Shown here piece after piece: positions 1 through 12,789 of a DNA stretch of 64,000 nt. The stretch spans positions 86,439 through 150,438 of the forward strand of contig JAGMUV010000057.1 in NCBI GenBank assembly GCA_020744425.1, written 5' to 3'. This DNA comes from Dactylonectria macrodidyma (Eukaryota > Ascomycota > Sordariomycetes > Hypocreales > Nectriaceae). Under the pieces are notes generated by a model. The model had not been told where the DNA came from. It did no database searches and saw only the letters and a program-made list of their open reading frames with translations. Numbering within the stretch: position 1 is the stretch's first letter; every line of letters starts with the position of its first letter. The translations under genes and the position numbers were made by a program.

Positions 1-3000
1 TTCGGTTTCGGTGGGCCACGGTGTAAGGAAGAGATGGAATCGGAGCTGTGGAAGAACAGTGTCCAGCTCACAGGCCATGTCCGTGATAGAGACAGTATTG
101 GAGAGGGTGGAGAGGGTGGAGGGGGTGCGATTCCGCCAACACGTAACCTCGGACTTCACGCATGGATGCAGAAAGTGCTCCAACGACATGGTGGTCGCTT
201 TGCCAATCATTCGGCATTTTCATTTCTACTATTCAACATAGAGGTTCGGTCTAGGAATAGAGGAGTAAGTATGGTGAGCGTGCGACGGAACGATTTTCCG
301 GAGGTTGAGAGGATCATTCAGTCGTTAACACTAGAGAGACTGGCGGAAGTGCAAAAGGAGTTAGAGGCTGGCGGGAGCACCCGAGATGAAGATATCAAAA
401 AGCTCCTGCGACACATCTCATACTTTGGCTACAAACAGGCCATGTCGCAGGAGTCGCGGCTAGCCATGCGCAGAAAGATCAAAGCGCTCATCATCAGATA
501 CGGTATACCGGCGATTTGGTTTACGCTGAACCCTAATGACATTACGAACCCGGTAAAACTACGTCTGGCGGCATACCGAAAGGAGGACAAGGCTGCCGCG
601 GAAGCAATCCTGCTTCGGGCCCTTCAGGATAAGTATGAGAGAGTGAAGCTGGCGATAACTGACCCCATAAGCTCTGCCATCTTCTTCCACCGCGAAGTAG
701 AGATGTTCTTTGAGCATTACGTCAAGGTTGGGGAGGAATCTGTGTTTGGTCGGATCGGACAGTATTTCGCCGCTGTCGAGACCAACGAACGCGGTGCTCT
801 TCATGTCCATGGTTTGCTATGGCTCGAGGGGAACTTGGAGCTCGGAAACTTCATCGGTGCTCATGGAAACGGGGAGGATGATGAGAGTGCGGCGATGGAA
901 CGGGAAGGAATCCTGAAATATGTCGATTCTGTCTTTACCGAGGTATGTGCATCCATATATCCACGTAACCAAAGGCCAACGTAGGTCGGAAGCTAAACTA
1001 TTATCTAGGATCTGGACGAATCTGCTGCCTTTAGCGAGGAGAGCGAGAGTAGGGTAGTTTACGACAACATATCCCACCTGATGACCGATGCAGCGCGCTT
1101 CTCTGAACAGTTTGACGATGAAGCCCACTTTTGCGCGGGCAGGGTCCAGATGCACGTCCATACCGCAACTTGTGTCAAATACTCTCACAACAAGGAGGGG
1201 GACAAGAAGCCCACGTGTCGATTCCATGCGCCCTGGAAGCTCTTTACGAAAAGCGAATTTGGCGCGGATGGCATACTTCGGCTCCAACGCTCACATCCCA
1301 TGATCAACCGATGGAACAAGTCAATGGCGGTTGGGTTGCGGCACAATCACGACATCTCCTTTATCGGAACCCAAAGCAAGACAATGGCGCTGATATACTA
1401 CTTGACAAACTACGCCACAAAGATCCAAGATCCGATTTGGAAGAGAGTGGCCATAGCAGCAGAGCTCTTTCCGAGTATCAGCACAACCAGCGCCGTCGGG
1501 CTAGGTGCAACAACTGCAAACTACGAAGCCAAGGCAAATATAAACCGCCAGTATCTGATGAGAATCGCAAACCGAATATTCACCGAGCGGCCATTATCGC
1601 AGGTAGAGGTGATTGCGCACTTCCTGGATTACCCAAGTGAGTTCTCGAGTACCAAACAATGGTCATATGTGAATATGTCAACGATATACTGGGCAATACT
1701 CCGACGCTGGCAATATCTCCAGCAATGCAGTAGCACTCTAGGCGACGACGATGATCGACCTATCGAGAACATAGGTGGCAATGGCAACGGCAATGATGCG
1801 GAAGCCAGCGCGGAGAGGGTCTTGGTGGGAAGCAATGGCAAGAAGCTACCATACATTGAAGCCTACGACCACCGTGGAGAGGTGCTGCAGACATTATGCT
1901 TCTATGAATACGTATCGCTTGTTAAATTACAAAAGAGGATAGATTCGTCTTCCAAGGAGTTGGTGAAGATAGAATTTGAAAGGAACTGGAAGCCGGGAAG
2001 GGACTGGATGCAGGTTCTAAGACCCCCGGGGAAGTATGCAGTGCCATGCATGAACGGCTTTCTCGATATGGACTTTGATATTGACACAAACGCAGACAGA
2101 TACCGCAGGTAAGCACAAGCCATGTAACAGTACAGATAAACAAAGAGCATGTACTGATATTAGTGCCAGAGCTGCAGTACAGCACCTTGCACTCTTCGTA
2201 CCATGGGAGAAGTTTATTACAGCAGCGTCTGGTGACATCAACGAAATCTGGGAACACTGGAGACGGCGACTCCCCAAAAGACTCCAGACTATCGCAGGCA
2301 ACATCCAGCTCTTGAAGCGATCAGCGGAAGATGCGCGGCGAGATGCAAAGCAGTGGGCGGCTGCGGGGGATGACGCCGTTTTGGATGATATCGACGCTAT
2401 GGGGTATGATCTCCAAGATCCTTCAGGCCCAGTAAAAGCATATCGCCCCGACCAGGTTGGCCAGCTTGGCCGATTGATTGAGACAGTACGAGGTGCTACA
2501 GCCCCTAACCAAGTGACCGCTGGCTCGGAGCATCTTTTGCAGATGCTAGATCAGCTCCGCGAAGTTCAAGCAGATATCACCGACTTTGCGGATGATGTCG
2601 AGACTGTCGCTTCCGCAGAGAACCCAGAGCAGTGCCAGCCAACCATGGTAGGCAGGAGCGAGCTCCCAACGCAACGTCAGCTTAGAGGGATCAAGAGCAA
2701 GCAGGATCAAGCTGACAAGGAAATTGTGAAAAGAATCCAAGGCACTGATGGAGCTCAGATTACGCAAATCACAGCTGCCGGCGCAGAAGCATCACTGGAC
2801 CATACCTTCGCGGGCGCGGGAGAAGATATTATAGAAATGTCGGAAACAGACACCCGGAACACCCAAAGACCCAGTGCCAGGGTCGCCTTTGGACCGTCGA
2901 CAACATTCCTCCAAGCCGGTCGGGAGATTGCAAGGAGGTTCACCTTGAACGAGAGGCAGGAAATCGCCTTCCTTTTAGTGTGTCGCCATCTCGACACCAT

Positions 3001-4594
3001 CCCGGACGAAGATGACAGCGATGATTTCGGTAGCAGTAATGTCGAGAGCAATGATAACGCACAACTATGCGAGTTCCTGGGTGGGGAGGGCGGCACTGGG
3101 AAGTCCAGGGTCATCGAGGCGTTGGCGGAATTGTTCGCTAGCAAAGACATATCGCACAGGCTGCTCATGACGGCGACATCGGGGGCCGCAGCAGCGCGGA
3201 TCAACGGCGTGACTATTCACTCCGCCTGTGGGCTGCAACCCAACGCATCCGACGGCAATGCCGACGATGGCAGCACGGTAACCTACGTGGACGGTGATGC
3301 CCGAAGAAGATGGAGCGAAAAGTGGCTGCTCATCATTGACGAGGTGAGCATGCTGGGCCTCCAGACGCTCTCCGACATCAACAAGCGACTTTGCGCCTCC
3401 CGGGGATCGAATCAAGATTTTGGCGGCATCCCAGTGGTGCTACTATCAGGAGATTTCCACCAGTTCCGCCCAGTGCAAAACAAGTCGCTATTGACGCCAT
3501 GGTCCGCCCTCAGGATTGCGGACGAAATGAGGGCGCACGCACTCTGGGCTCGATTTACCACCGTCGTTATGCTCACCGAACAGGTGCGCGCAGCGGGGGA
3601 CCCGGAGCTGCAGCGGCTGCTGACTCGGATCCGGCAGGGGCAGCAAGACGAGTCCGACATGGAGCTTCTTAATAGCCGGTGCTTTCAGGAAGGCCGAGCC
3701 ATACCATGGGGCAAGGGCATCACAGCAGTCACACCCCTCAACAGCACCAGATGGTGCCTGAACATGGATGCAGTCTTGGCCTTCCAGAGGCACCACCAGA
3801 AGCCAGTCCGGATATTTCTACCCCAGCACCGTTGGGGTAAACCCAATACGTTGCCGGTAACGGAGGAAGAAGCCACGCTCATGGCCAGCGTCGGGGATGA
3901 CAGCAAGATCTGTGTGCCGGCCACGTTCATGTTCGTGCCTGGCATGCCGGTGGTAGTGACGAAGAATATAAACCCAGGCCTCAAGCTCGTGAACGGGGCC
4001 AAGTACAAAGCACTGGAAGTTATACCAGACGCCAAGAGATTCCCAGGGTATCAACTCGCCCCGAACATTATCCTCCACTTTGGACCACCTGCCGGCATTA
4101 TCCTGTTATCCGAGTCAACGAAGAAGTTCAAATTTGATGACATGCCACCCGGGACGATCCTGCTTATTCCAACAAGTGCCCAAATACCCATCGAGAAGAA
4201 GAAGAGGGCCAAGAGGAGGCCTTGGCAGAGGCACGAAGTGAGCCGTCGAGGACTTCCCTGCACTGCAGCGTTCGCATGCACCGATTACAAAATCCAAGGC
4301 GAAACCCTCCTGGAGATTGCGCTGGAGCTGCGAGGAACCGGAACAAAGCTGAATACGACAACTGGACAACTCGAGGCAGGAAAGTGCGATCCATACAGCC
4401 TATATGTGCAACTATCGCGGTGCACATCACTTGATGGTATTATGTTGCTGTCAAAGGCACGGGTGCAGGACATAGTCGGGAATAAAATACCACAGGAAAT
4501 GTTTGATGGCGAAGCTAGGCTGGAACAGTTGTGCGAGAGGACAGTAAATGAGGCCCGATTATCGTTATTATCATATCCATCTGCACAATACTAG
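1..4594 (+). CDS. Helitron Rep/helicase transposase, 5'-partial
   Basis: Replication-initiator plus helicase enzyme of a Helitron, expected to nick and unwind DNA in the nucleus. The frame is open from base 1. Exons read as 1-942, 1009-2108 and 2164-4594, with GT-AG introns of 66 and 55 nt that keep the frame (about 1490 aa seen). The Rep two-histidine motif is ALHVHGLLW near 265 aa; the tyrosine motif YYLTNYATK lies in exon 2. The SF1 PIF1-like helicase in exon 3 shows Walker A GGEGGTGKS, Walker B IIDEVSM and GDFHQF. No stop or frameshift is seen, so this copy may still be coding-competent as far as visible. It faces the second copy tail to tail. Confidence 0.9.
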
Positions 4595-4640
4595 ATCCAA
4601 ATCAACTTGATACATTACATACACCTAACTTAAGCACAAG
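1..4640 (+). mobile_element. Helitron copy 1, left part cut by the window edge
   Basis: Rolling-circle DNA transposon. The coding part (Rep plus PIF1-like helicase) runs from base 1 to 4594 and matches the copy at 5605-11111 almost residue for residue. Past the stop the two copies still share a short tail (a GAGAAAATCTCATAAAAT-like stretch at about 4641-4658), so the 3' end probably lies near 4640-4660, but I could not place a definite CTRR terminus or hairpin. The 5' end is outside the window. Confidence 0.85.
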
Positions 4641-4940
4641 AGAAAATCTCATAAAATAGAAAGACGAGAGCAATGCCTTTCGGTACGAAAGGTCTTCTTA
4701 AGCTCTGGGTTTTCCAACCCCAAAATTTGGCCCCCCCCCTGGCAAGATTTCCCGATTCGGAAGCGCAACTGCACCTCCTGTTGGTCCGGATTAACCCCAT
4801 CCGAATGCCCCCAGAGGTGCCAATCTTCTCTTTTTTGGAGGGTTTCTTGTTAAGAGACACGTGAAATGCACGTGAAATGCACGTGAAATGTACTCAGCAT
4901 GCTCAGGCCAATTTCCAAGAGAAGTTTAGCGTCACAAGAG
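4641..4940. other. Spacer with two short tandem repeats
   Basis: No gene is seen. The spacer separates the Helitron 3' end from a LINE fragment. It holds three copies of an 11-bp unit CACGTGAAATG at about 4858-4890. A 19-bp unit containing AGAGAAGTTTAGCGTCA is repeated twice and runs past the end of this spacer to about 4953. These may belong to the Helitron tail or to the flank. Confidence 0.6.
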
Positions 4941-4954
4941 AAGTTTAGCGTCAT

Positions 4955-5485
4955 TGGGATTTGGTCACGTTATTAGTGGGGCTCCTCATTTGCTGACAGG
5001 GAACACTTCCTATTCCGCTGCGCAAAATGGACCGCGCAACGGGAAGGCATGTTGCGATGCTCACAGACAAAGATGGGAAACCTATCATACTTCCTGGGAG
5101 GAAAGGCGGCGTCTGACGGTGACAAATGCGCGCCAGATATGCGGGCAGTTCGGGCGACGATCAAATTTGCCATTGCAACGGGGAGGCTTGACATGGACCA
5201 GAGGCCTCAGGCACACTAACTATTCAGATTGAATCCTACTAACATCATACAGTCTCATTTTGGCAGACCGTGCTTCAGCTGCTGAGGATAGGATGCTGAA
5301 CACTGGAAGAAATTGGCCTTCAAGCAGGCCTGTCACTGCATATACATCAGATTGGACCAATCAGTAAAGTGAAATTGTGGGGCTTCGGGCGATTATGGAA
5401 GAACCGTATGAAACGAAAATAGCTTGGCGCAAAGGCCGTCTGGGGTGTCCCCCCGGGCGAAATAAAATCCATCCATCCATTCTTG
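4955..5485 (+). mobile_element. 5'-truncated Tad-like LINE, 3' end only
   Basis: The segment encodes, with frame breaks, the extreme C-terminus of a LINE ORF2 (EHFLFRCAKWTA, then FLGGKAASD, ATIKFAIATGRLD). It matches the C-terminus of the full-length LINE at 46052-46522, including the H-x4-C part of the C-x-C-x8-H-x4-C motif. A 3' UTR follows with the shared TGCTTCAGCTGCTGAGGATA-type block at about 5270 and the terminal GGGCGAAATAAA, then a (TCCA)n tail. This is a dead-on-arrival copy lying between the two Helitrons. Confidence 0.8.
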
Positions 5486-5604
5486 TCCTTATATACATTT
5501 TATGAGATTCTCTCTTATGCTCTGATTATATATATATTGGTTTTCTATCCTTCTACCTACTTCTATTTATATATAAGAAACCTATTATCTAAATTACATT
5601 ACTG

Positions 5605-8600
5605 CTAGTATTGTGCAGATGGATATGACAATAACGATAATCGGGCCTCATTTACTGTCCTCTCGCACAACTGTTCCAGCCTAGCCTCGCCATCAAACAT
5701 TTCCTGTGGTATTTTATTCCCGACTATGTCCTGCACCCGTGCCTTTGACAGCAACATAATACCATCCAGCGATTTGCACCGCGATAGCTGCACATACAGG
5801 CTGTACGGATCGCACTTTCCCGGCTCCAGTTGTCCAGTTGTCGTATTCAGCTTTGTTCCGGTTCCTCGCAGCTCCAGCGCAATCTGGAGGAGGGTTTCGC
5901 CTTGGATTTTGTAGTCGGTGCATGCGAACGCTGCAGTGCAGGGAAGTCCTCGGCGGCTCACTTCGTGCCTCTGCCAAGGCCTCTTCTTGGCCCTCTTCTT
6001 CTTCTCAATGGGTATTTGGGCACTTGTTGGAGTAAGCAGGACCGTGCCTGGTAGCAGGTCATCAAACTTGAACTTCTTGGTTGACTCGGATAACAGGATA
6101 ATGCCGGCAGGTGGTCCAAAGTGGAGGATAATGTTCGGGGCGAGTTGATAGCCTGGGAATCTCTTGGCGTCTGGTATAACTTCCAGTGCTTTGTACTTGG
6201 CCCCGTTTACGAGCTTGAGGCCTGGGTTTATATTCTTCGTCACTACCACCGGCATGCCAGGCACGAACATGAACGTGGCCGGCACACAGATCTCGCTGTC
6301 ATCTCCGACGCTGGCCATGAGCGTAGCTTCTTCCTCCGTTACCGGCAATGTATTGGGTTTACCCCAACGGTGCTGGGGTAGAAATATCCGGACTGGCTTC
6401 TGGTGGTGCCTCTGGAAGGCCAAGACCGCATCCATGTTCAGGCACCATCTGGTGCTGTTGAGGGGTGTGACTGCTGTGATGCCCTTGCCCCATGGTATGG
6501 CTCGGCCTTCCTGAAAGCACCGGCTATTAAGAAGCTCCATGTCGGACTCGTCTTGCTGCCCCTGCCGGATCCGAGTCAGCAGCCGCTGCAGCTCCGGGTC
6601 CCCCGCTGCGCGCACCTGTTCGGTGAGCATAACGACGGTGGTAAATCGAGCCCAGAGTGCGTGCGCCCTCATTTCGTCCGCAATCCTGAGGGCGGACCAT
6701 GGCGTCAATAGCGACTTGTTTTGCACTGGGCGGAACTGGTGGAAATCTCCTGATAGTAGCACCACTGGGATGCCGCCAAAATCTTGATTCGATCCCCGGG
6801 AGGCGCAAAGTCGCTTGTTGATGTCGGAGAGCGTCTGGAGGCCCAGCATGCTCACCTCGTCAATGATGAGCAGCCACTTTCCTCTCCATCTTCTTCGAGC
6901 ATCACCGTCCACGTAGGTTACCGTGCTGCCATCGTCGGCATTGCTACCGGATGCGTTGGGTTGCATCCCACAGGCGGAGTGAATAGTCACGCCGTTGATC
7001 CGCGCTGCTGCGGCCCCCGATGTCGCCGTCATAAGCAGCCTGTGTGATATGCCTTTGCTGGCGAACAATTTCGCCAACGCCTCGATGACCCTGGATTTCC
7101 CGGTGCCGCCCTCTCCACCTAGGAACTCACACAGTTGTGCATTATGATTGTTCTCGGCATTGTTGCTATTGACGTTATCGCTGTCATCTTCGTCCGGGAT
7201 GGTATCGAGATGGCGACACACTAAAAGGAAGGCAATTTCCTGCCGCTCGTTCAACGTGAACTTCCTTGCAATCTCCCGACCGGCTTGGAGGAATGTTGTC
7301 GACGGTCCAAAGGCGACCCTGGCACTGGGTCTCTGAGTGTTTCGGGTGTCTGTTTCCGACATTTCTATAATATCTTCTCCCGCGCCCGCGAAGGTATGGT
7401 TCAGTGATGCTTCTGCGCCGGCAGCTGTGTTCTGCGTGATCTGAACTCCATCAGAGCCTTGGATTCTTTTCACAATTTCCTTGTCAGCTTGATCCTGCTT
7501 GCTCTTGATTCCTCTAAGCTGACGTTGCGTTGGGAGCTCGCTCTTGGCTACCATGGCTGGCTGGTACTGCTCTGGGTTCTCTGCGGAAGCGACAGTCTCG
7601 ACGTCATCCGCAAACTCGGTGATATCTGCTTGGGCTTCGCGGAGCTGATTTAGCATCTGCAAAAGATGCTCCGAACCAGCGGTCACCTGGTTAGGGGCTG
7701 TAGCACCTCGTACTGTCTCAATCAATCGGCCAAGCTGGCCAAGCTGGTCTGGGCGATATGCTTTTACTGGGCCTGTAGGATCTTGGAGATCATACCCCAT
7801 AGCGTCGATATCATCCAAAAAGGCGTCGTCCCCCGCAGCCGCCCACTGCTTTGCATCTCGCCGCGCATCTTCCGCTGATCGCTTCAAGAACTGGATGTTG
7901 CCTGCGATAGTCTGGAGTCTTTTGGGGAGTCGCCGTCTCCAGTGCTCCCAGATGTCGTTGATGTCACCAGACGCTGCTGTAATAAACTTCTCCCATGGTA
8001 CGAAGAGTGCAAGGTGCTGTGCTGCAGCTCTAGTACTAATATCAGTACATGCTCTTTGTTTATCTGTACTATTAAATGGCTTGTGCTTACCGGCGGTATT
8101 TGTCTGTGTTTGAATCAATATCAAAGTCCATATCGAGAAAGCCGTTAATGCACGGCACGGCATACTTCCCCGGAGGTCTTAGAACTTGCACCCAGTCCCT
8201 TCCCGGCTTCCAGTCCCTTTCAAATTCTATCTTCACCAACTCCTTGGAAGATGAATATATCCTCTTTTGTAATGTAACAAGCGACATGTAGTCATAGAAG
8301 CATAATGTCTGCAGCACCTCTCCACGGTGGTGGTAGGCTTCAATGTATGGTAGCTTCTTGCCATCGCTTCCCACCAAGACCCTCTCCGCGCTGGCTTCCG
8401 CGTCGTTGCCGTTGCCATTGCCACCTATGTTCTCGACAGGTCGATCATCGTCGTCGCCTAAAGTGCTACTGCATTGCTGGAGATGCGGCCAGCGTCGGAG
8501 TATTGCCCAGTATATCGTTGTCATATTCACATATGACCATTGTTTAGTACTCGAGAACTCACTTGGGTAACCTAGGAAGTGCGCAATCACCTCCACCTGC

Positions 8601-11111
8601 GATAATGGCCGCTCAGTGAATATTCGGTTTGCGATTCTCATCAGATACTGGCGATTTATATTTGCCTTGGCTTCGTAGTTTGCAGTTGTTGCACCTAGCC
8701 CGACGGCGCTGGTTGTGCTGATACTCGGAAAGAGCTCTGCTGCTATGGCCACTCTCTTCCAGATCGGATCTTGGATTTTCGTGGCGTAGTTTGTCAAGTA
8801 GTATATCAGCGCCATTGTCTTGCTTTGGGTTCCGATGAAGGAGATGTCGTGATTGTGCCGCAGCCCAACCGCCATTGGCTTGTTCCATCGGTTGATCATG
8901 GGATGTGAGCGTTGGAGCCGAAGTATACCATCCGCGCCGAATTCGCTTTTCGTAAAGAGCTTCCAAGGCGCATGGAATCGGCACGTGGGCTTCTTCCCTC
9001 CCTCCTTGATGTGAGAGTATTTGACACAAGTTGCAGTGTGGACATGCATCTGGACCCTGCCCGCGCAAAAGTGGGCTTCATCGTCAAACTGTTCAGAGAA
9101 GCGCCCTGCATCGGTCATCAGGTAGGATATGTTGTCGTATACCACCCTAGTCTCGCTCTCCTCGCTAAAGGCAGCAGATTCATCCAGGTCCTGGATCATA
9201 GTTCAGCTTCCGACCCCACATTGGCTTTCGGTCATATCAGTAAATGAATGTACGTACCTCAGTGAAGACAGAATCGACAAATTTCAGGATTCCTTCCCGT
9301 TCCATCGCCGCACTCTCATCATCCTCCCCGTTTCCATGAGCACCGATGAAGTTTCCGAGCTCCAAGTTCCCTTCGAGCCATAGCAAACCATGGACATGAA
9401 GAGCACCGCGTTCGTTGGTCTCGACAGCGGCGAAATACTGTCCAATCTGACCAAACACGGATTCCTCCCCAACCTTGACGTAATGCTCGAAGAACATGTC
9501 CACTTCGCGGTGGAAGAAAATGGCAGAGCTTATGGGGTCAGTTATTGCCAGCTTCACCCTCTCATACCTATCCTGAAGGGCCCGAAGCAGGGTTGCTTCT
9601 GCGGCATGACTGTCCTCCTTTCGGTATGCTGCCAGACGTAGTTTTACCGGGTTCGTGATATCATTGGGGTTCAGCGTAAACCAAATTGCCGGTATACCGT
9701 ATCTAATGATCAATGATTTGATCTTTCTGCGCATGGTCAGCCGCGACTCCTGCGACATAGCCTGCTTGTAGCCAAAATATGAGATGTATCGTAGGAGCTT
9801 TTTGATATCTTCATCTTGGGTACTCCCTCCAGCCTCTAATTCCTTTTGCACTTCTGCCAACCTCTCAAGCGTTAACGACTGGATGATTCTCTCAACCTCG
9901 GGGAAGTCGTTCCGTCGCACGCTCACCATACTTACTCCTCTATTCCTAGACCGAATCTCTATGTTGAATACTAGGAATGAAAACGCCGGATGATTGGCAA
10001 AGTGACCACCATGTCGTTGCAGCACTTTCTTCATCCATGCGTGAAGTCCGAGATTACGTGTTGGCGAAGTCGCATCCTCTCCACCTTCTCCACCCTCTCC
10101 ACCCTCTCCAATACTGTATCTATCACGGATATGCCCTGTAAGCTGGACACTGTTCTTCCACAGTTCTGATTCCATCTCTTCCTTACACGGTGGCCCACCG
10201 AAGCCGAACGGGAATAGTATTGGAAATGCTTTTGCAAGATACCAGACATCATTGATATCTGCAAACTCATTGCCTCTTGAAATGTGAATGTACGGCTGAA
10301 GGTGCGAATCCTGCGCGCTCCCAATCCGCTGGTTGGGCAGCTGTGTTTGCGCATTTGTGTGTCTACTGCTGATTGTATCAATAGCGAGTTGCAGTTTATC
10401 GGCATCGGTTGCTCGTAGTGCTGTATCCAGTGGAAACATACCAGATGCAAGTATCTCATCAAGAAAGCTTCCCATTCCCTCATACTCGAGCTCCTCTCGA
10501 CTGCGCTCATCATAGAGCTGCTCATCCTCGTCGTAACTTACATCATTCTCATCATACGCTCTGCCTAGCCCGTCCACAATCTGTTCGAGTGACTGGGGCC
10601 CAGCGTCATCCATTCCACGTTCTGCTGGGGGCACAATGTGCGCTGTTCGCGTTTCTTCCCATGCCGATGGTTCATCTCTCTCTATCCTGTCATAGATCTG
10701 GCTCGGAACCCCGTGCGCCGGCTCTCCCCAACTATCCAACTCGGCTTTGTCGATTTGGATATGCTGATAGTGGGGGTTAAATTCTTTTAGCCAAAGCAAC
10801 GCCCGTTCCACAGCGCCTCGCCGGACTGAGAGCAACTTGGATAGATCGCTGGGGGCTGGTCTCTGCGGCCCATGCCAGGATATATGGATGTCCTCCAAAG
10901 ATTGTAGAAGCGGATGTGGTAGTACTGTGGTAACCAAGTCTTGAACATTGTTCGGAAACACAGTTATGTGACCCTTTACATAGTGTGCATATGCCGTACT
11001 CTGTTTGGTGCTTTTCATGACTTTGATTCTTGCAACGAAGCCGAAATGGGTGTTGATTGCGATCAGCTTCTCCTCAACTAATGTCAAGTCTCTGAGAGCA
11101 TCCGGGTACAT
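5605..11111 (-). CDS. Helitron Rep/helicase transposase, open C-terminal 1794 residues
   Basis: Rolling-circle transposase. Exons 11111-9258, 9190-8091 and 8035-5605 join in frame (5385 nt) across GT-AG introns of 67 and 55 nt at the same places as in copy 1. Order: DUF6570-like start (LRDLTLVEEKLIAIN), a linker, the Helitron_like_N Rep domain with HVH and YYLTNYATK, then a PIF1-like helicase with GGEGGTGKS and IIDEVSM. No stop occurs over the whole stretch. The frame continues upstream to 12491 but is interrupted there by stops (separate entry), so the ATG at 11111 is only the first one after the last break, not a proven start. Differences from copy 1 are scattered substitutions. Confidence 0.85.
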
Positions 11112-12491
11112 GTGCTCGCAACCAAGTGCTTAATGCAAGTTCCCGCCCCGCGCCATATTACATTCGCGGATCTTCATTGCACAGTTTTCGCAGCTCGGTA
11201 TAGCCTTGCTAACAGGAAAGCAATCTGGACATGAATACGTGCGGCAACTATTCATCGCTGCGCTATTTGTCCATTCTTCCCAGCTAAGCTCTTTTATCTC
11301 CATTGTGCTGATCTTCTGATAGCATATCATGCATGTGTGTATGGGTAGGGTGTCTATGTTATGAAATGCTTTATAAAAGTCCATGACTGTAAAGATATTC
11401 CTCTCACGGGGGACCGGCTTACGCTAATTCTTTGTGTAGGATATTCTCTCCTTCTCTGTAAATTCATCTTCCAGATGCTTAATAGCTCTCTTGAATGCCT
11501 GAGTTTGCTCTTCAAGGTTGCTATTCTCAACCCGTCTTCGATTTTGCCTTTTGTTTTGTTCTTGTCCGAGTTGATCAGCCTTGCGTTTTGCACCAACTTC
11601 TTGTCAGCAATCTTGAAACCTAAGTCTTACCATACATCCACGTCGATCCAGTTTATCCTCTGCAGGTTTTAGTTGCTGTGCTTATTAGGACCTCCTTTTC
11701 TGACGTCGTGGAGCATTAGATGGCAACTGGGAACTGGCTGGGGGAGTCCCAACAGCAACCAGTGGTCTTTGCTGTTAGGTTTGTATCCTTTGCCGCCAGT
11801 TTCTTTCCCAGGCATCTTTCCGTCTTAATGCACGAGAAGTTCGCGGTTTGCCTCTTGATCTTGGAGGCGCCTGTATTGGTGTCGTACTCCTTGGCGACGG
11901 TTGACTCATCCAGCTTTCAGGTCCCTGTATTTGAGTATTGAGGGTGTCGACTTGGTATGCACTTGGCTGATGTTCCTGCACCCGGTTTCCTTCTCGAACA
12001 TCTCTCCGCCTTGGTGCACGAGAACCTCGCGGTCTGCCTCTTTTCCTTGGAGGCACTTGTGTCGGCGTCGTGCTCCCTGGTGGTGGCCGGCTCATCCAGT
12101 TTCCTGCCGCCTGTGTTTGCGCATTGGCATTGTCGATTTGATTTACACTTGATTGGTATTGTTAGTGATTACCAGGTTTGCTTGGTTAGCCCGTTGATTG
12201 TGCTCCCTCCAGTGCCGGGTCTATAGGTACGGGTTCTGGAATATCACTAAGTGTACTCAGTTGGACAGTAGGGAGAGACCTCCTTAATGCCGGGCCCACA
12301 GGCTGGACACCCGGAATATGACTGGGTGTGCCTGGTTGGACAGTAGAATGTGATTCTCTTGGTGTTGCGTTTGTATTCGAGTTTCCCGCACTAAAGATAT
12401 CATTATGCGTCTTCAGCCCGAGACTGCTGACTGTGCTGCTAAGCGTTCGACTACGCAACCTTTCAAATAGAGCAGATAATGACGAATCCAT
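11112..12491 (-). pseudogene. Helitron transposase N-terminal region with eight in-frame stops
   Basis: This stretch is in the same frame as the ORF starting at 11111. It begins MDSSLSALFERLRSRTL at 12491. It then carries two AT-hook-like basic repeats (PPRKRGRPRGSR and PPRSRGKPRTSR), a charged coiled-coil-like stretch (near 11590-11440), and a Cys-rich part with CMIC, CPDC and CENC. Stops sit at 12188, 12164, 11777, 11687, 11684, 11606, 11426 and 11132 (first base of each, reading down). Seven are TAA or TAG in Gln-rich surroundings, which fits C-to-T change of CAA/CAG. Either the N-terminus is inactivated, or this is a non-translated leader. Reading the frame as coding rests on its shared phase and sensible composition. 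Confidence 0.65.
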
Positions 12492-12789
12492 TATAAGACA
12501 GTGTATGTCGTGTATTCTTAGAGTGCGTAATTATATGTATTAAGCTAAATAGTGTTATAAATATGAATAATAAAGGTTAATACTATTTATAATGCTGTTT
12601 TATAATTAGTACATTCTAGAGCAGAGTTCGATTCTCTTACACTAACCTGTCCTACTCTGCTCTTAATCTGATTCTATTCTAATACTCTTATATTATCTTC
12701 ATCTTTATTATACCTATTAAACTATATAATAATATTAACTATCGTCATTATCTTAACCCACTTACTAATAAATAATAGGTCTATCTTAC
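12492..12789. other. AT-rich flank of Helitron copy 2
   Basis: Strongly AT-rich, with many TA steps and stops in all frames and no gene seen. The composition is what RIP-mutated fungal DNA usually shows, and it continues into the satellite. Confidence 0.6.

Larger units (their letters stand above)
5486..12491 (-). mobile_element. Helitron copy 2, near-complete
   Basis: Second Helitron, in inverse orientation to copy 1. The coding part runs 12491 to 5605 on the minus strand. Downstream of the stop the tail has GAGAATCTCATAAAAT, as in copy 1, and then meets the (TCCA)n tail of the LINE fragment at about 5485. The 5' border toward the AT-rich satellite at 12.5 kb is not defined; I did not find a clear TC start. 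The limits given are therefore approximate. Confidence 0.8.

Noticed and set aside
3065..4430. Numerous 80-150 codon antisense frames within both Helitron helicases
   Set aside because: They mirror the GC-rich helicase coding sequence and recur in both copies only because the copies match.
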